From contig JAJEEO010000015.1 of NCBI GenBank assembly GCA_022820925.1, forward strand, positions 1 through 64,000: a stretch of DNA of 64,000 bases, read 5' to 3'. The translations under genes and the position numbers were made by a program. The notes under the pieces are model-generated. The model was not told the origin of the DNA. It saw only the letters and a list, made by a program, of their open reading frames with translations, and made no database searches. The stretch comes from Acidimicrobiia bacterium. Its GTDB lineage: Bacteria > Actinomycetota > Acidimicrobiia > Acidimicrobiales > Poriferisodalaceae. Below, piece after piece: positions 34,510-43,229 of the stretch. Position 1 is the stretch's first letter. Each line of letters begins with the position of its first letter.

Positions 34510-35811
34510 CTAATCCGCCAGCGCGGGCGCCCACCCTGAGGCCTCGCGTCGTCTGGTCTCGAGTTCGCGCCAAGCAGCGTCGAAGTCGTCGCCGGTGGTG
34601 ACGCCGTCGATGGCGCCAGGACCACGGAGCCCGCCGGGGTCGGCCGCACCGATGAGCGTGTCCGCGTCGGGCCGGCGGAGAGCGGCCAGGTACATGCGTC
34701 GATGGGTGCGGATGCCGACATCGGTGGGGCTGAGGTGCTCGGCGGTGCGGTCGAGGATCGGGCCGGGCGACTCGACCGCCCACTGATCGTGAACGTTGAT
34801 GTCGGCGCCCATGCCGGTGTAGGTGCGCTCGCGCTGCTCGACCGGATCGAACCCCCAATTGTTCGATCGGTCGGCAATCGGGCGGTACTCCGGCAGGGTC
34901 ACCTGGCTGACGCGCTGCTCGCGCATGACCTCGGCATCGACAGGGTCGCCGTAGCTGACGAACATCGAATACCAGTAGCAGCGGTGATCATCGATGGGGA
35001 CATGCCATTGGAAGATGCTCATCTCCCGGCTCATCGCGATCGTGATGGCGTTGGGGAAGATGCAGTTCGAGATCCGAACGTGGGTGAACTCGTCCCGGTA
35101 GCGGCGCAGCGTCCGGAATCGGAAGCCGAACGGCGTGGGTTCGACCGTGATGTCCGGCGCAGAGGCTTCCCGCATCAGCTCGGCGACGGTCACGTCTGTG
35201 TCCGCGATGGTGTCGCGGAACTGCAGCCCATAGGTGCCGTCTTCTGCGCCGAGGAAGCGATGCAAGAACGCGGCATGCGCCGGGTCTATGCCGACCTCGT
35301 GGGCCTGCAGCCAGTTGCACCCCCACATGCCCTTGAACGCGAATACCTGCGGGCCCGGCGCCACGAAGCAGTCCAAGCCGGGCAGCTCGGGCGGATCGCC
35401 CTCGCCCAGGAAGGCCCACACGATGCCGTTGCGCTCCAGTACCGGGTAGTGGACTTGGCACACCCTCGTGTGGAACGTCGACCCCGGCGGCTCTGCCGGA
35501 GTTTCGAGGCATGCACCGGTCACATCGAAGAGCCAACCATGGAACGGGCAGCGCAGACCGCCGTCCTCCACCCGGCCAAAGGACAGATCGACGCCACGGT
35601 GCGGGCACCGGCGCCCGATCATGCCCAGCCGGCCCCGGTCGTCCCGAAACAGCACGAGGTCCTCCCCCAGCAGGCGAACCGGCACCACCGGCCGGTCGCT
35701 GTCGAGTTCCTCGGTGAGAGCCGCCGGCTGCCAGTACCGGCGCAGCACGTCGCCACCGGGAGTTCCCGGGCCGCTCTCGGTCAAGAGTTGATTCTCATCG
35801 GCACTCACCAT
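34510..35811 (-). CDS. Rieske oxygenase of the phthalate dioxygenase type
   Basis: 433 aa. It starts MVSADENQLLTESGPGTPGGDVLRRYWQPA, as phthalate 4,5-dioxygenase-like proteins do. The Rieske cluster is RRCPHRGVDLSFGRVEDGGLRCPFHGW, and the mononuclear iron site is NWLQAHEVGIDPAHAAFLHRF. The start at 35811 is chosen because GGGGGAGG lies 6-7 bases upstream; the track start at 35847 adds 12 unlikely residues. It is the first gene of a pair with the glutamine synthetase-like enzyme. The reductase is not nearby. Confidence 0.9.
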   Translation of the reverse strand: MVSADENQLLTESGPGTPGGDVLRRYWQPAALTEELDSDRPVVPVRLLGEDLVLFRDDRGRLGMIGRRCPHRGVDLSFGRVEDGGLRCPFHGWLFDVTGACLETPAEPPGSTFHTRVCQVHYPVLERNGIVWAFLGEGDPPELPGLDCFVAPGPQVFAFKGMWGCNWLQAHEVGIDPAHAAFLHRFLGAEDGTYGLQFRDTIADTDVTVAELMREASAPDITVEPTPFGFRFRTLRRYRDEFTHVRISNCIFPNAITIAMSREMSIFQWHVPIDDHRCYWYSMFVSYGDPVDAEVMREQRVSQVTLPEYRPIADRSNNWGFDPVEQRERTYTGMGADINVHDQWAVESPGPILDRTAEHLSPTDVGIRTHRRMYLAALRRPDADTLIGAADPGGLRGPGAIDGVTTGDDFDAAWRELETRRREASGWAPALAD

Positions 35812-35916
35812 GCGAGCCTCCCCCAGCCGTGCGTTACGACGACTCACCGTCGACTATCAGGCGATGCTAAGAGGCTGAGCCGAAGGGCGAAGCCGTGGCC
35901 CGAGCGGTGCAGTCAG

Positions 35917-37035
35917 CTAGAGGCCGAGGGCGACGGCGGCGCGCTCGGTCTGGGCGTCGGTGTCGCCGTGGCTCAGGCAGAACGCCCTGGCGCGCCTGGT
36001 GTAGAGCTGCAGGTCGTACTCGGTCGTGTAGCCGATCGCTCCGTGAACGGTGTGGGCGGCATGGACCATGTCGACCATCACCTCGTTCGCGAAGACCTTG
36101 GTGCCGGCGACCTCGAGGGTCGCGTCGCGTCCCTGGTCGAGCAGCCAGGCGGTCTCTGCGACCAGGAGCCGGCAGGCGTCGGTGTTGATGCGCATGTCGG
36201 CCAACCGGTGGGCCACCGCCTGGTAGCTGCCGATCACCCGCCCGAACTGCTGGCGGTTCGATGCGTACTCCGACCCGAGCCGGATCATCCCCTCGCAGCA
36301 GCCGACCGCTTCAGCAGTGGCGAGAACGGCGGCCGCGTCCAATCCGGCGTCGATTGCCTGCTGCGCGGCGCGTCCGCGGGCCAGCACGCCGCCTGCGGGC
36401 ACGGAAACGTTGTCGAACTCAACGTGGAACAGCGGGTCGCCGCCCGTTGCGCCATGGCGAGCCCACCTCACACCCGCGGCGTCGCGGTCGACGGCGACGA
36501 CCGCAGCTTCGCCGTCTGATGCTCTCAGCGACACGAGCAGCACCTGCGCCACGGACGCGCACGGGACCATCGCCTTCGCGCCCGAGATCGTGGCACCGGC
36601 GTCCGTCTCGGTGAGGACGCTCGCGGGGGCGGATCGTTCGTCGCGCCCGGCCGCGTCGGCCAGCGCTGGCGTGATCACTGCGTCGCTGGTCGCGAGCGTG
36701 CTCAACATGCTGCGCGTCAGCGCTGTCGGCTCCACGGCTTGGAGAAAGGCGGCCGCAAAGCCCGCCGTGGCGACCAGCGGCGTCGATGCGGCGGCCCGTC
36801 CGAGCTCCTCGCCGAGCAGGCAGAGATCAACGAGCCCTGCACCGCCCCCGCCGATGTCTTCGGGCAGCGCAAGCGCGGTCCAGCCGAGCTCAGCCATCTG
36901 AGCCCAGATCTCGGCGTTGACGCCGTCGGCACTCGCCTCGACCTCTCGCACCATGTCGGGATCGAGCGTGTCGGCCAAAAGGCGCCGGGCGCCGTCTCGG
37001 ATCATCTCCTGGGTGTCGCTGAGCATGAGATCCAT
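35917..37035 (-). CDS. Acyl-CoA dehydrogenase (second of a pair)
   Basis: 372 aa. Three-domain fold with WTALALPEDIGGGGAGLVDLCLLGEELG, DAGATISGAKAMVPCASVAQVLLV, the C-terminal bundle YASNRQQFGRVIGSYQAVAHRLADM and VHGAIGYTTEYDLQLY. It is more divergent than its upstream neighbour. Side-by-side acyl-CoA dehydrogenase genes in actinobacteria often make alpha2beta2 enzymes for steroid or bulky acyl-CoA side chains. TAGGAG precedes the ATG. The neighbour starts 11 bp upstream on the same strand. Confidence 0.88.
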   Translation of the reverse strand: MDLMLSDTQEMIRDGARRLLADTLDPDMVREVEASADGVNAEIWAQMAELGWTALALPEDIGGGGAGLVDLCLLGEELGRAAASTPLVATAGFAAAFLQAVEPTALTRSMLSTLATSDAVITPALADAAGRDERSAPASVLTETDAGATISGAKAMVPCASVAQVLLVSLRASDGEAAVVAVDRDAAGVRWARHGATGGDPLFHVEFDNVSVPAGGVLARGRAAQQAIDAGLDAAAVLATAEAVGCCEGMIRLGSEYASNRQQFGRVIGSYQAVAHRLADMRINTDACRLLVAETAWLLDQGRDATLEVAGTKVFANEVMVDMVHAAHTVHGAIGYTTEYDLQLYTRRARAFCLSHGDTDAQTERAAVALGL

Positions 37036-37046
37036 CGCAGTCGCTC

Positions 37047-38222
37047 CTACCGGGGCAGGCCGAGGCCGCGCTGGGCAATGATGTTCCGCTGGATCTCGTT
37101 GGTGCCCATGGCGATCGGCTGCGGGATGCTGTGAACCCAGTGATCGTTCATGAGCCCGTCGAGCGGAGCGAGACCGTCACCGGTCGTGAGCTGTCCCCTG
37201 GCGCCCACGATATCGAGACCGATATTGCCGATCAGGATGTTGAGCTCCGACGAGAAGACCTTGCTCACGGCCGGGTCGACGTCGTTCGCGACGCCCGCCG
37301 CCATGGCAGAGACGATGCGGTAGCACAACAGCCGCGCTGCCCGGTACCGGGCCTGCAGCCGTACCAACCCCGACCGCACCGACGGACGCAGGGCCAGCGG
37401 CTGGCCGTTCTCGTCCTTCGTGGTTGTCGCGTACTCGATCAGAGCGTCGAGCAGCACCTTCACCCGCGCATGAAGCGCAGCCCCCACCCGCTCATGAGCC
37501 AGTGTGGAAATCGCGACTCGCCAACCGTCACCACGCGGACCCACCAAGCAGTCGTAGGGCACCTCGACATCGTCGAAGAAGACCTCGTTGAACTCCTTGG
37601 GGCCGCCCATCGAGTCGATCGGCCGAACCGTGATCCCAGGCGTGTTCATGTCGACCAACAGCATCGACAGACCCTGGTGCTTGCGCTCGCCCGGATCTGT
37701 TCGGCACAGCAACAGGCACCAGTCGGCTGCAGTCGCGTAGCTGGTCCAGATCTTCTGACCGTTCACCAGGAAGCACCCGTCAGCGTCGGTCGCCTTCGTG
37801 GACAGCGCTGCCAGATCGGAGCCGGCCTCGGGCTCGGAGAAGCCCTGGCACCACATGACCTCACCCCCAGCCATCGGCTTGAGGAACCGCTCCTGCTGGT
37901 CGGCAGTGCCGAAGTCCATCAGCATCGGGCCGATGTAGTTGAGGCTCATGTACTGCGGCCCACGGGGCTCGCCGGCCGCCCACATCTCCTCGCGCACCAC
38001 CATCTGGCGCCACACGTCGGCGTCGACGCCCCCGTGCTCGACCGGCCACGACATCGTCAGCCAATCCCGCTCCGCCAGCTTCATGCAGAACTCCCGGGTG
38101 AACGGGTAGATGCGGTCGTCGTCGTGAAACAGGCCCTTCCACCACTCAGGCAGCTCTGCGTCCATGAACGCCCGCAGCTCCGCCCGAAATTGCTCCGCCT
38201 CAGCCGGGAACTCGAACTCCAT
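37047..38222 (-). CDS. Acyl-CoA dehydrogenase (first of a pair)
   Basis: 391 aa. WPVEHGGVDADVWRQMVVREEM, the FAD/substrate segment CQGFSEPEAGSDLAAL, QKIWTSYATAADWCLLLCRTD, and the C-terminal LTTGDGLAPLDGLMNDHWVHSIPQPIAMGTNEIQRNIIAQR are typical. It oxidises an acyl-CoA at the alpha-beta position. The start at 38222 is chosen for GAGGAGG seven bases upstream; the track start at 38342 adds a basic, non-homologous stretch. It is paired with the following acyl-CoA dehydrogenase. Confidence 0.92.
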   Translation of the reverse strand: MEFEFPAEAEQFRAELRAFMDAELPEWWKGLFHDDDRIYPFTREFCMKLAERDWLTMSWPVEHGGVDADVWRQMVVREEMWAAGEPRGPQYMSLNYIGPMLMDFGTADQQERFLKPMAGGEVMWCQGFSEPEAGSDLAALSTKATDADGCFLVNGQKIWTSYATAADWCLLLCRTDPGERKHQGLSMLLVDMNTPGITVRPIDSMGGPKEFNEVFFDDVEVPYDCLVGPRGDGWRVAISTLAHERVGAALHARVKVLLDALIEYATTTKDENGQPLALRPSVRSGLVRLQARYRAARLLCYRIVSAMAAGVANDVDPAVSKVFSSELNILIGNIGLDIVGARGQLTTGDGLAPLDGLMNDHWVHSIPQPIAMGTNEIQRNIIAQRGLGLPR

Positions 38223-38468
38223 CCCCCACCTCCTCAGCGAAGAACGCCGGCAGCGGAGACCGACGCCGTACGACGACGTACGGTATTGCGGCACCGAGCT
38301 CACTGCGAGTTGTGCAGGGGCCGTCAGCACACCAGCGGTCACCCTGAGCTGATCCGACTCAGATCACGGCGGACCAACCGCCTTTGGCGCTTGTACGCGT
38401 CCAGACGATTGGTAGCTTCGGCAGCGAAGCGGACCGGCCAGCAATGGCAGGCCAGAGTGGGGGACGCG

Positions 38469-39311
38469 ATGCCGAAGCACCTGACCGACGCCCAGATCGG
38501 CCACTACCGCGAACGGGGCTATATCTCACCGGTCGATCTTCTGACCGAGAGCGAGGCCGCCGAGGCGCGGGCGAAGCTCGAGGCCTATGAGGCCCGCAGC
38601 GGCGGCCCACTCGGCGGCGCTCAGCGTGCGGGCGGTCATCTGCTGTGGACGTGGCTCGATGAACTCATGCGCCACGAGACCCTGCTCGACGCGGTCGAGG
38701 ACCTGATCGGCCCGGACATCCTGTGCTGGAATTCGATCTTCTGGATCAAGGAGGCGGGTTCGCCCAGCTACGTCGGCTGGCACCAGGACCTCGAGTACTG
38801 GGGGCTCGACAACGACGAACTCGTCAGCGCGTGGATCGCGCTCTCACCCGCTTCCGAAGAGGCCGGTGCGATGTCGGTACTGCCCGGAAGCCACCGAGAA
38901 CTGCTCTCCCACGACGAGACCTACCACGCAGACAACATGTTGACGCGGGGCCAGGAGCTCAAGATCGACGTCTCCGAGCGAGAGGTCGCGTCGATGGCAC
39001 TCGAGCCAGGCCAGATGTCGATGCACAACGTTCGGCTCGCACATGGATCGGGGCCGAACACCACCGATGACCGTCGCATCGGTGTGTCGCTGCAGTACAT
39101 GCCGACCCGGACCAAGCAGCGCCTCGTCGACTGGGACTTCGCCACCCTCGTCCGCGGCACCGACGACTACGGACACTTCGAGCTGACCCCGCGACCGCAG
39201 CGAGACTTCGATCCGGTCGCCGTCGAGTTCCACCAGCGAGCCGGCGTCGCACTGCGCGAACTGCTCTACCAGGGTGCCGAGCGTCCGCCCGAACGGGCCC
39301 CGACGCTGTAG
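38469..39311 (+). CDS. Phytanoyl-CoA dioxygenase (PhyH) family protein
   Basis: 280 aa Fe(II)/2-oxoglutarate-type dioxygenase. It starts HLTDAQIGHYRERGYISPVDLLTESEAAEARA, has the iron ligands HxD in VGWHQDLEYWG and a later H in NVRLAHGSGPN, with AWIALSPASEEAGAMSVLPGSH between. It hydroxylates a small substrate; specificity unknown. GGGGGAC lies before the ATG. The long track ORF from 37131 is the antisense shadow of the acyl-CoA dehydrogenase gene joined to this gene. Its end lies six bases before the tRNA-derived repeat. Confidence 0.9.
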   Translation: MPKHLTDAQIGHYRERGYISPVDLLTESEAAEARAKLEAYEARSGGPLGGAQRAGGHLLWTWLDELMRHETLLDAVEDLIGPDILCWNSIFWIKEAGSPSYVGWHQDLEYWGLDNDELVSAWIALSPASEEAGAMSVLPGSHRELLSHDETYHADNMLTRGQELKIDVSEREVASMALEPGQMSMHNVRLAHGSGPNTTDDRRIGVSLQYMPTRTKQRLVDWDFATLVRGTDDYGHFELTPRPQRDFDPVAVEFHQRAGVALRELLYQGAERPPERAPTL

Positions 39312-39316
39312 CTGCG

Positions 39317-39345
39317 CCCTGATGGTTCGTGTCGGAGGGGGGACT
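39317..39345. repeat. Left copy of tRNA-Leu 3'-end repeat (putative attL)
   Basis: GTGTCGGAGGGGGGACT (39329-39345) is identical to the 3' end of the tRNA-Leu gene at 43624-43640. Weaker likeness (ccctga..tggttc) extends left to 39317 and matches 43606-43623 with two small gaps. This is how an element integrated at a tRNA gene leaves its distal attachment site. Confidence 0.7.
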
Positions 39346-39625
39346 GTCTTTCCGCAGGTCAACGGTGAGGTTGAGTCTCTGGTTCCCCCTAGTTCCCCCA
39401 GTTCAAGTTCCCGCGCCGAGTGGCTCGGCTCGCCATACAGACCGCAGGCGAACGGCAAAGTCTGTGAGTATCGGGTTGCGGGCGCCATCGAGGCCGGTCT
39501 GACCCAGGCCAAAGTCTGACTTCGTGTCTTTCGTTCGATCTGTCGGCCGGCTGAAGTGACGTCCGATCGGGCGGGAGCTCGGCCGCGAGAGCCAGGACAG
39601 CCCGGGTCGGCCGATGTCTGCATAG
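39346..39625. other. Intergenic left end of the island
   Basis: No convincing gene. The 81-aa ORF 39274-39519 ends in SPYRPQANGKVCEYR, which recalls the YRPQxNGKVER motif of IS3/IS481 transposases. It crosses the PhyH stop and the repeat and has no other support. At most it is a short transposase relic. Confidence 0.4.
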
Positions 39626-39664
39626 TGAATCGATTCATAGCCACATAGCTATCTTCTGGCTATG
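39626..39664 (+). promoter_or_regulatory. Two inverted repeats and leaderless-type promoter of the AbiE operon
   Basis: TGAATCGATTCA (39626-39637) is a perfect palindrome. CATAGCCA (39636-39643) and TGGCTATG (39657-39664) form a second inverted repeat, whose right arm includes the ATG of the antitoxin. TATCTT (39650-39655) is a candidate -10 with six bases before the ATG. AbiEi antitoxins are known to repress by binding two inverted repeats at their promoter. Confidence 0.6.
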
Positions 39665-40246
39665 ATTTCATACATAGTCCCAACAGCCATTCCGATCGCG
39701 TTTACGCACGCCCAGGCCCGTGACCTCGGGATCTCGAACCGCGACCTCGCAAAGCTGACCACACAGGGCGACCTGCAACGCATTGCGCGCGGCATCTACG
39801 CCCGCTCCGGACACGGTGTCGACCCAGACCTTCTCGAGCTAGCCCTGCGCAGCCCTCACACGACTCTCTGCCTCACGACCGCCCTCGCTCACCACGACCT
39901 CACCGACGAGATCCCCCACACAATCGACGCCGCCTTGCCGCGTCACCACTGGCAGCCGAAGACACGGGCTCCGGTGACCTGGCATCGGTTCGACCGCGAC
40001 ACCTTCCACATCGGACGCGACGATCTTCACCTCGCCGACACGATCACCATTGCCATCTACAGTCCGGCGCGCTCGATCATCGACGCCTACCGCCTCCGTC
40101 ATCGACTCGGCATCGACCTCGCACACACAGCCCTACGCCGCTGGCTCAGCCGACGCGGCAGCCATCCCTCCGAGCTCCTCGAGGTTGCCAGATCGTTCCC
40201 GCGCGCCATGCCAGCACTTCGCGCCGCAATCGAAACCCTTCGATGA
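39662..40246 (+). CDS. abiEi: AbiEi antitoxin family protein
   Basis: 194 aa. The N-terminal winged-helix FTHAQARDLGISNRDLAKLTTQGDLQRIARGIYAR is the typical AbiEi start. The C-terminal domain contains TTLCLTTALAHHDL, TWHRFDRDTFHIG, and YSPARSIIDAYRLRHRLG. In AbiE systems this protein binds the promoter and offsets the nucleotidyltransferase toxin, and the pair gives phage resistance by abortive infection. ATGA overlap with AbiEii. Lies inside the tRNA-Leu-flanked segment. Confidence 0.88.
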   Translation: MISYIVPTAIPIAFTHAQARDLGISNRDLAKLTTQGDLQRIARGIYARSGHGVDPDLLELALRSPHTTLCLTTALAHHDLTDEIPHTIDAALPRHHWQPKTRAPVTWHRFDRDTFHIGRDDLHLADTITIAIYSPARSIIDAYRLRHRLGIDLAHTALRRWLSRRGSHPSELLEVARSFPRAMPALRAAIETLR

Positions 40247-41094
40247 GCCCCCAGCCGAGCCGAGACACGACCGCGGGCGCCGCCTATCTCGACCTCCAGG
40301 CCGCCGCCCGCGCCACTGGTCGACCAGTTGACGAACTCTTCCAGCTCTACGCGCTCGAAGGCTTCCTCCGCCGCCTGGTCGAATCCGACCACGCCGCAAC
40401 GTTCGTCCTCAAAGGCGGTGTCCTGCTTGCCGCGTATACCGAGAGACGACCGACCCGCGACATCGACCTAGCCGGAACCGACGTCGATGGCGACCTCACC
40501 GCCATCGCAAGCATCGTCGCCGACATCGTGAACGTGAGTTTCGATGACGGCCTCGACCAGCTGGCCATCGCCAAGGTGGAGGAGATCCGCGACGACGCGT
40601 CCTATCCAGGAATCCGCGCAACGGTCACCGGAAAGCTGGACCGGGCGAGGCTCCGCTTCCACGTCGACATCAGCATCGGTGACCCGCTGTGGCCCGAACC
40701 AGACCTCGTCGAGCTTCCCCAACTCCTCGACGCCGAGCCAATCCCTGTCCGCGCCTACTCCGCCGAGCTGATCCTGGCCGAGAAGATCGTCACTGCAATC
40801 CAGCGCGGGACAGCATCAACGCGCTGGCGTGACTTCGTCGACATCGCTTCACTCGCCAAGGCCCAGCTCGACATGACCCACCTCAGCGCATCACTACAGA
40901 TGGTCGCGGACCATCGACAAGTGAGCATCCGCCCGTTGGCCGATGTCCTCGACGGCTACGCCGACCTGGCACAGAGCAGATGGTCGGCCTGGCGCAATCG
41001 CCAAGCCCTCCACAGCACCCCAGAGCAATTCGCTGACCTCCTCAACCAGGTCATCACGTTCGCCGATCCACTCCTGCAGCCCTTCACCGACTGA
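40243..41094 (+). CDS. abiEii: AbiEii nucleotidyltransferase toxin
   Basis: 283 aa. FVLKGGVLLAAYTERRPTRDIDLAG holds the GG/S and DxD motifs of the nucleotidyltransferase fold, with RFHVDISIGDPLWPEP as the third acidic strand. PVRAYSAELILAEKIVTAIQRGTASTRWRDFVDI is the typical AbiEii C-terminal KxD-like region. Such toxins modify tRNA or other nucleic acid targets. The active-site aspartates appear intact. It is immediately downstream of, and overlaps, its antitoxin. Confidence 0.88.
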   Translation: MSPQPSRDTTAGAAYLDLQAAARATGRPVDELFQLYALEGFLRRLVESDHAATFVLKGGVLLAAYTERRPTRDIDLAGTDVDGDLTAIASIVADIVNVSFDDGLDQLAIAKVEEIRDDASYPGIRATVTGKLDRARLRFHVDISIGDPLWPEPDLVELPQLLDAEPIPVRAYSAELILAEKIVTAIQRGTASTRWRDFVDIASLAKAQLDMTHLSASLQMVADHRQVSIRPLADVLDGYADLAQSRWSAWRNRQALHSTPEQFADLLNQVITFADPLLQPFTD

Positions 41095-41474
41095 CGGTCT
41101 CCGGGATAGGGCGACACCGCCATCAGCAACCCACGCCAGCCGCAACCTGAATTCGTCCAGCGGCAATGAGTCAGCAGCCGCTAGCAAGTCTGTTAGCAAA
41201 CGGCCCCCGCACCTCGCTAAGTGACCGGCGACCTGCGGAAACGCAGCCCCCACAGGGTGACGGTGGTGCGTGTCGCACTTCCCCATCGAACAACATCACC
41301 TAGCGCGATTACGGTGAACTCACCTAGTGGGCCCGGTCACCGTAGAGCTGACGGGGACCCGTGATACCGCCTTCGACCAGTCGCCCGCGGTGAGCGTCAG
41401 ATAGATCAGTTACGCGGCAGCGTTGGCCGCAGACTGCTCGGCAGCCACCTTCGCTTAACGCTCCTAGGGGCCGT
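41095..41474. other. 380-bp gap in the island without a recognisable gene
   Basis: The ORF at 41324-41806 on the minus strand is a shadow of the DUF4238-like gene. A minus-strand frame near 41411-41455 reads AKVAAEQSAANAAA then stop, possibly the tail of a lost gene. I see no tRNA, terminator or repeat that I can support. Confidence 0.4.
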
Positions 41475-42596
41475 TTACAAACCGCGCGCTGCTGTGTTTC
41501 GTTTGCTGCGGATTTCCTGGCAGATGGTCTTTGGCATAACTTGGTCCCACCTGCTTGCCATCTCAGGATCGGCCTTCCTGTCGCGTCGACTGTCGCAGTT
41601 GCACAGAGGAGCATCCAGGCCGTCGAGTTCAGCTTGCAAGCCCCGGGCCATGTCGCGCATCGCCCGGTGATGTCTCTTGCTGCGCGAGTTCGGCCCCGCA
41701 GAAGCATCGTGCCGCTTTTGTTGAGTTTCGTAGTCTCTGCGCAGCCGCCTCCACGCAATCTGACGCTGGACATCAGCGTCGTCCCAGTAGCGATCCATGC
41801 GGTCACACAGACCGAGCCAGTGCATTGCGCCGCCTTCGCTTCGGGAGAGCACCGCTTGAGCCGTCTGGTCCAATGCAGACGGCTTGCAAATCAGCCACGG
41901 GGTCGACACGATGCCGGGCTCGCCGGCAAGCGCTAGCGCGGAGAACCTGACTTCTCCGATCTGTTCCGTCTCCACGCTCACGTCTCCGGTGTCCATCTCA
42001 GGGACCCCGCAAATCATGATGCGCGGACTCAACGGCATCATGAACAGCACAGGCGCTTCAGGCTTAGGGCCGCCCCAGCGGGGCGCATGAAACACGGGAA
42101 CAGCGTTCAGCCCGATGGGCTCATCTGCCGGCAGAACCGTGACGACGAGCCCGCAGTCATGGTAGGCCTGCGCCTCCTCCCATCGTCCCTGGATCCTGGC
42201 TGCCGTGTCGGGGCTCGCCACACCGTTCTGAATGTCAGCGATCTGTTGAATGAGCACTGTCAGCGCGCGCGCATGATGCAGCACTGCCAGCTCTATCAAC
42301 GATGAGAAGCTGCGCGGCTCGGACACCATCCTCTCCATGGCATCGAAGTCATCGCCGTTCGAGGCGAGCAGTCTCTCTATCTCGTCAATGGTGTGGGCGG
42401 CGGCGTTCTCCGCAGGATGCCAGCTGTCCTCGAGATCCTGTGGCCACAGATCCACAACAGAATGCAGCGTCCTCGCTTTCGCCGACACTTCAGCACTGTC
42501 ACGGTGATACAAGCACACCACCCCGACCTTGCCGTCCTCAGCCCAGCGTTTGATCAGAGACCTGCTGATGTAGTGCTGACGCTGTGTTCCGGACAT
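41475..42596 (-). CDS. DUF4238-like protein
   Basis: 373 aa. It begins TQRQHYISRSLIKRWAEDGKVGVV, matching the HHYxxxxxLxxF-type N-terminus of DUF4238, with IELAVLHHARAL in a helical core, MMPLSPRIMICGV, and a basic C-terminal region (QQKRHDASAGPNSRSKRHHRAMRDM) rich in Arg/His. Function unknown. Its position beside abortive infection genes in a putative mobile segment suggests, but does not show, a defence role. No partner gene overlaps it. Confidence 0.7.
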   Translation of the reverse strand: MSGTQRQHYISRSLIKRWAEDGKVGVVCLYHRDSAEVSAKARTLHSVVDLWPQDLEDSWHPAENAAAHTIDEIERLLASNGDDFDAMERMVSEPRSFSSLIELAVLHHARALTVLIQQIADIQNGVASPDTAARIQGRWEEAQAYHDCGLVVTVLPADEPIGLNAVPVFHAPRWGGPKPEAPVLFMMPLSPRIMICGVPEMDTGDVSVETEQIGEVRFSALALAGEPGIVSTPWLICKPSALDQTAQAVLSRSEGGAMHWLGLCDRMDRYWDDADVQRQIAWRRLRRDYETQQKRHDASAGPNSRSKRHHRAMRDMARGLQAELDGLDAPLCNCDSRRDRKADPEMASRWDQVMPKTICQEIRSKRNTAARGL

Positions 42597-42675
42597 CGCG
42601 CGAACCTAGTGGCCTGTCTGAATCGCCCCGGGTCTTGTGGAGGCTCTGGGGGTCCCTGACTTCGGTGGAGGCGGG

Positions 42676-43200
42676 TTAGGGCTGTTCGTCGAGCAGTTCG
42701 GCCAGATCGTCTTGGACACCCAGCTCGGCTGCCCATTGGTGCATGTAGCTGACGTCGAGATCGTTGATGGCAGCGATTTCGACGCAGTCCCGCCATTGGA
42801 TCTCAGAGCGCGACTCCAAGCGCCACCGGAGCTTGGCCAACACGACGTCTTCGGGCGCGGCGATCCATGTCTCGATTCCGAGAACTTCAGCGCGGACTCG
42901 CCGAGCAATGCGGGACTGGGTGAACGCGTCTTCCGACGGAACGGCGAAGATGTCGACCTTGCCGCCGCTTTGGGGATGAAGGACGTTGAAGTTGCCTCCG
43001 GAGGTGACCGCCCGGCGGGCCTCTGACTCCGGGAAGTAGACCTCGCTTCCCCGAAGCGCTTCGAGCACCGCCTCGCCTGAATCGGGCACCAGCAGGACCA
43101 CGATGTCCACATCGCGAGTCATCCGGGGCGTCCCCCACGCCGCCGCGGCTGTTGAGCCGACCACGACGTAGTCCAGGCCAGCAGACTCAAGGGCACGCAC
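42676..43200 (-). CDS. Nucleotidyltransferase-fold protein (toxin-like, second NTase of the island)
   Basis: 174 aa. GLDYVVVGSTAAAAWGTPRMTRDVDIVV carries the GS and DxD motifs, with KVDIFA as the third acidic strand. GIETWIAAPEDVVLAKLRWRLESRSEIQWRDC is the conserved C-terminal half. The family is widespread next to a small helical protein, as here, and is generally regarded as toxin-antitoxin-like. The GTG at 43200 is the first plausible start; the frame is open a little further upstream and a few residues may be missing. The pair may be a second abortive infection module. Confidence 0.75.
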   Translation of the reverse strand: MRALESAGLDYVVVGSTAAAAWGTPRMTRDVDIVVLLVPDSGEAVLEALRGSEVYFPESEARRAVTSGGNFNVLHPQSGGKVDIFAVPSEDAFTQSRIARRVRAEVLGIETWIAAPEDVVLAKLRWRLESRSEIQWRDCVEIAAINDLDVSYMHQWAAELGVQDDLAELLDEQP

Positions 43201-43229
43201 CGTGCACTCCAGCGCGGCTGTGAGATCGA

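Noticed and set aside
37131-38468. N-terminal part of the 726-aa ORF before the PhyH gene
   Set aside because: Antisense to the acyl-CoA dehydrogenase gene; homology begins only at MPKHLTDAQ (38469).
39274-39519. 81-aa ORF as a transposase gene
   Set aside because: Only a short YRPQANGK resemblance; it overlaps the PhyH end and the att repeat and lacks catalytic residues.
41324-41806. 160-aa minus-strand ORF
   Set aside because: Mostly overlaps the DUF4238-like gene in another frame; no domain.
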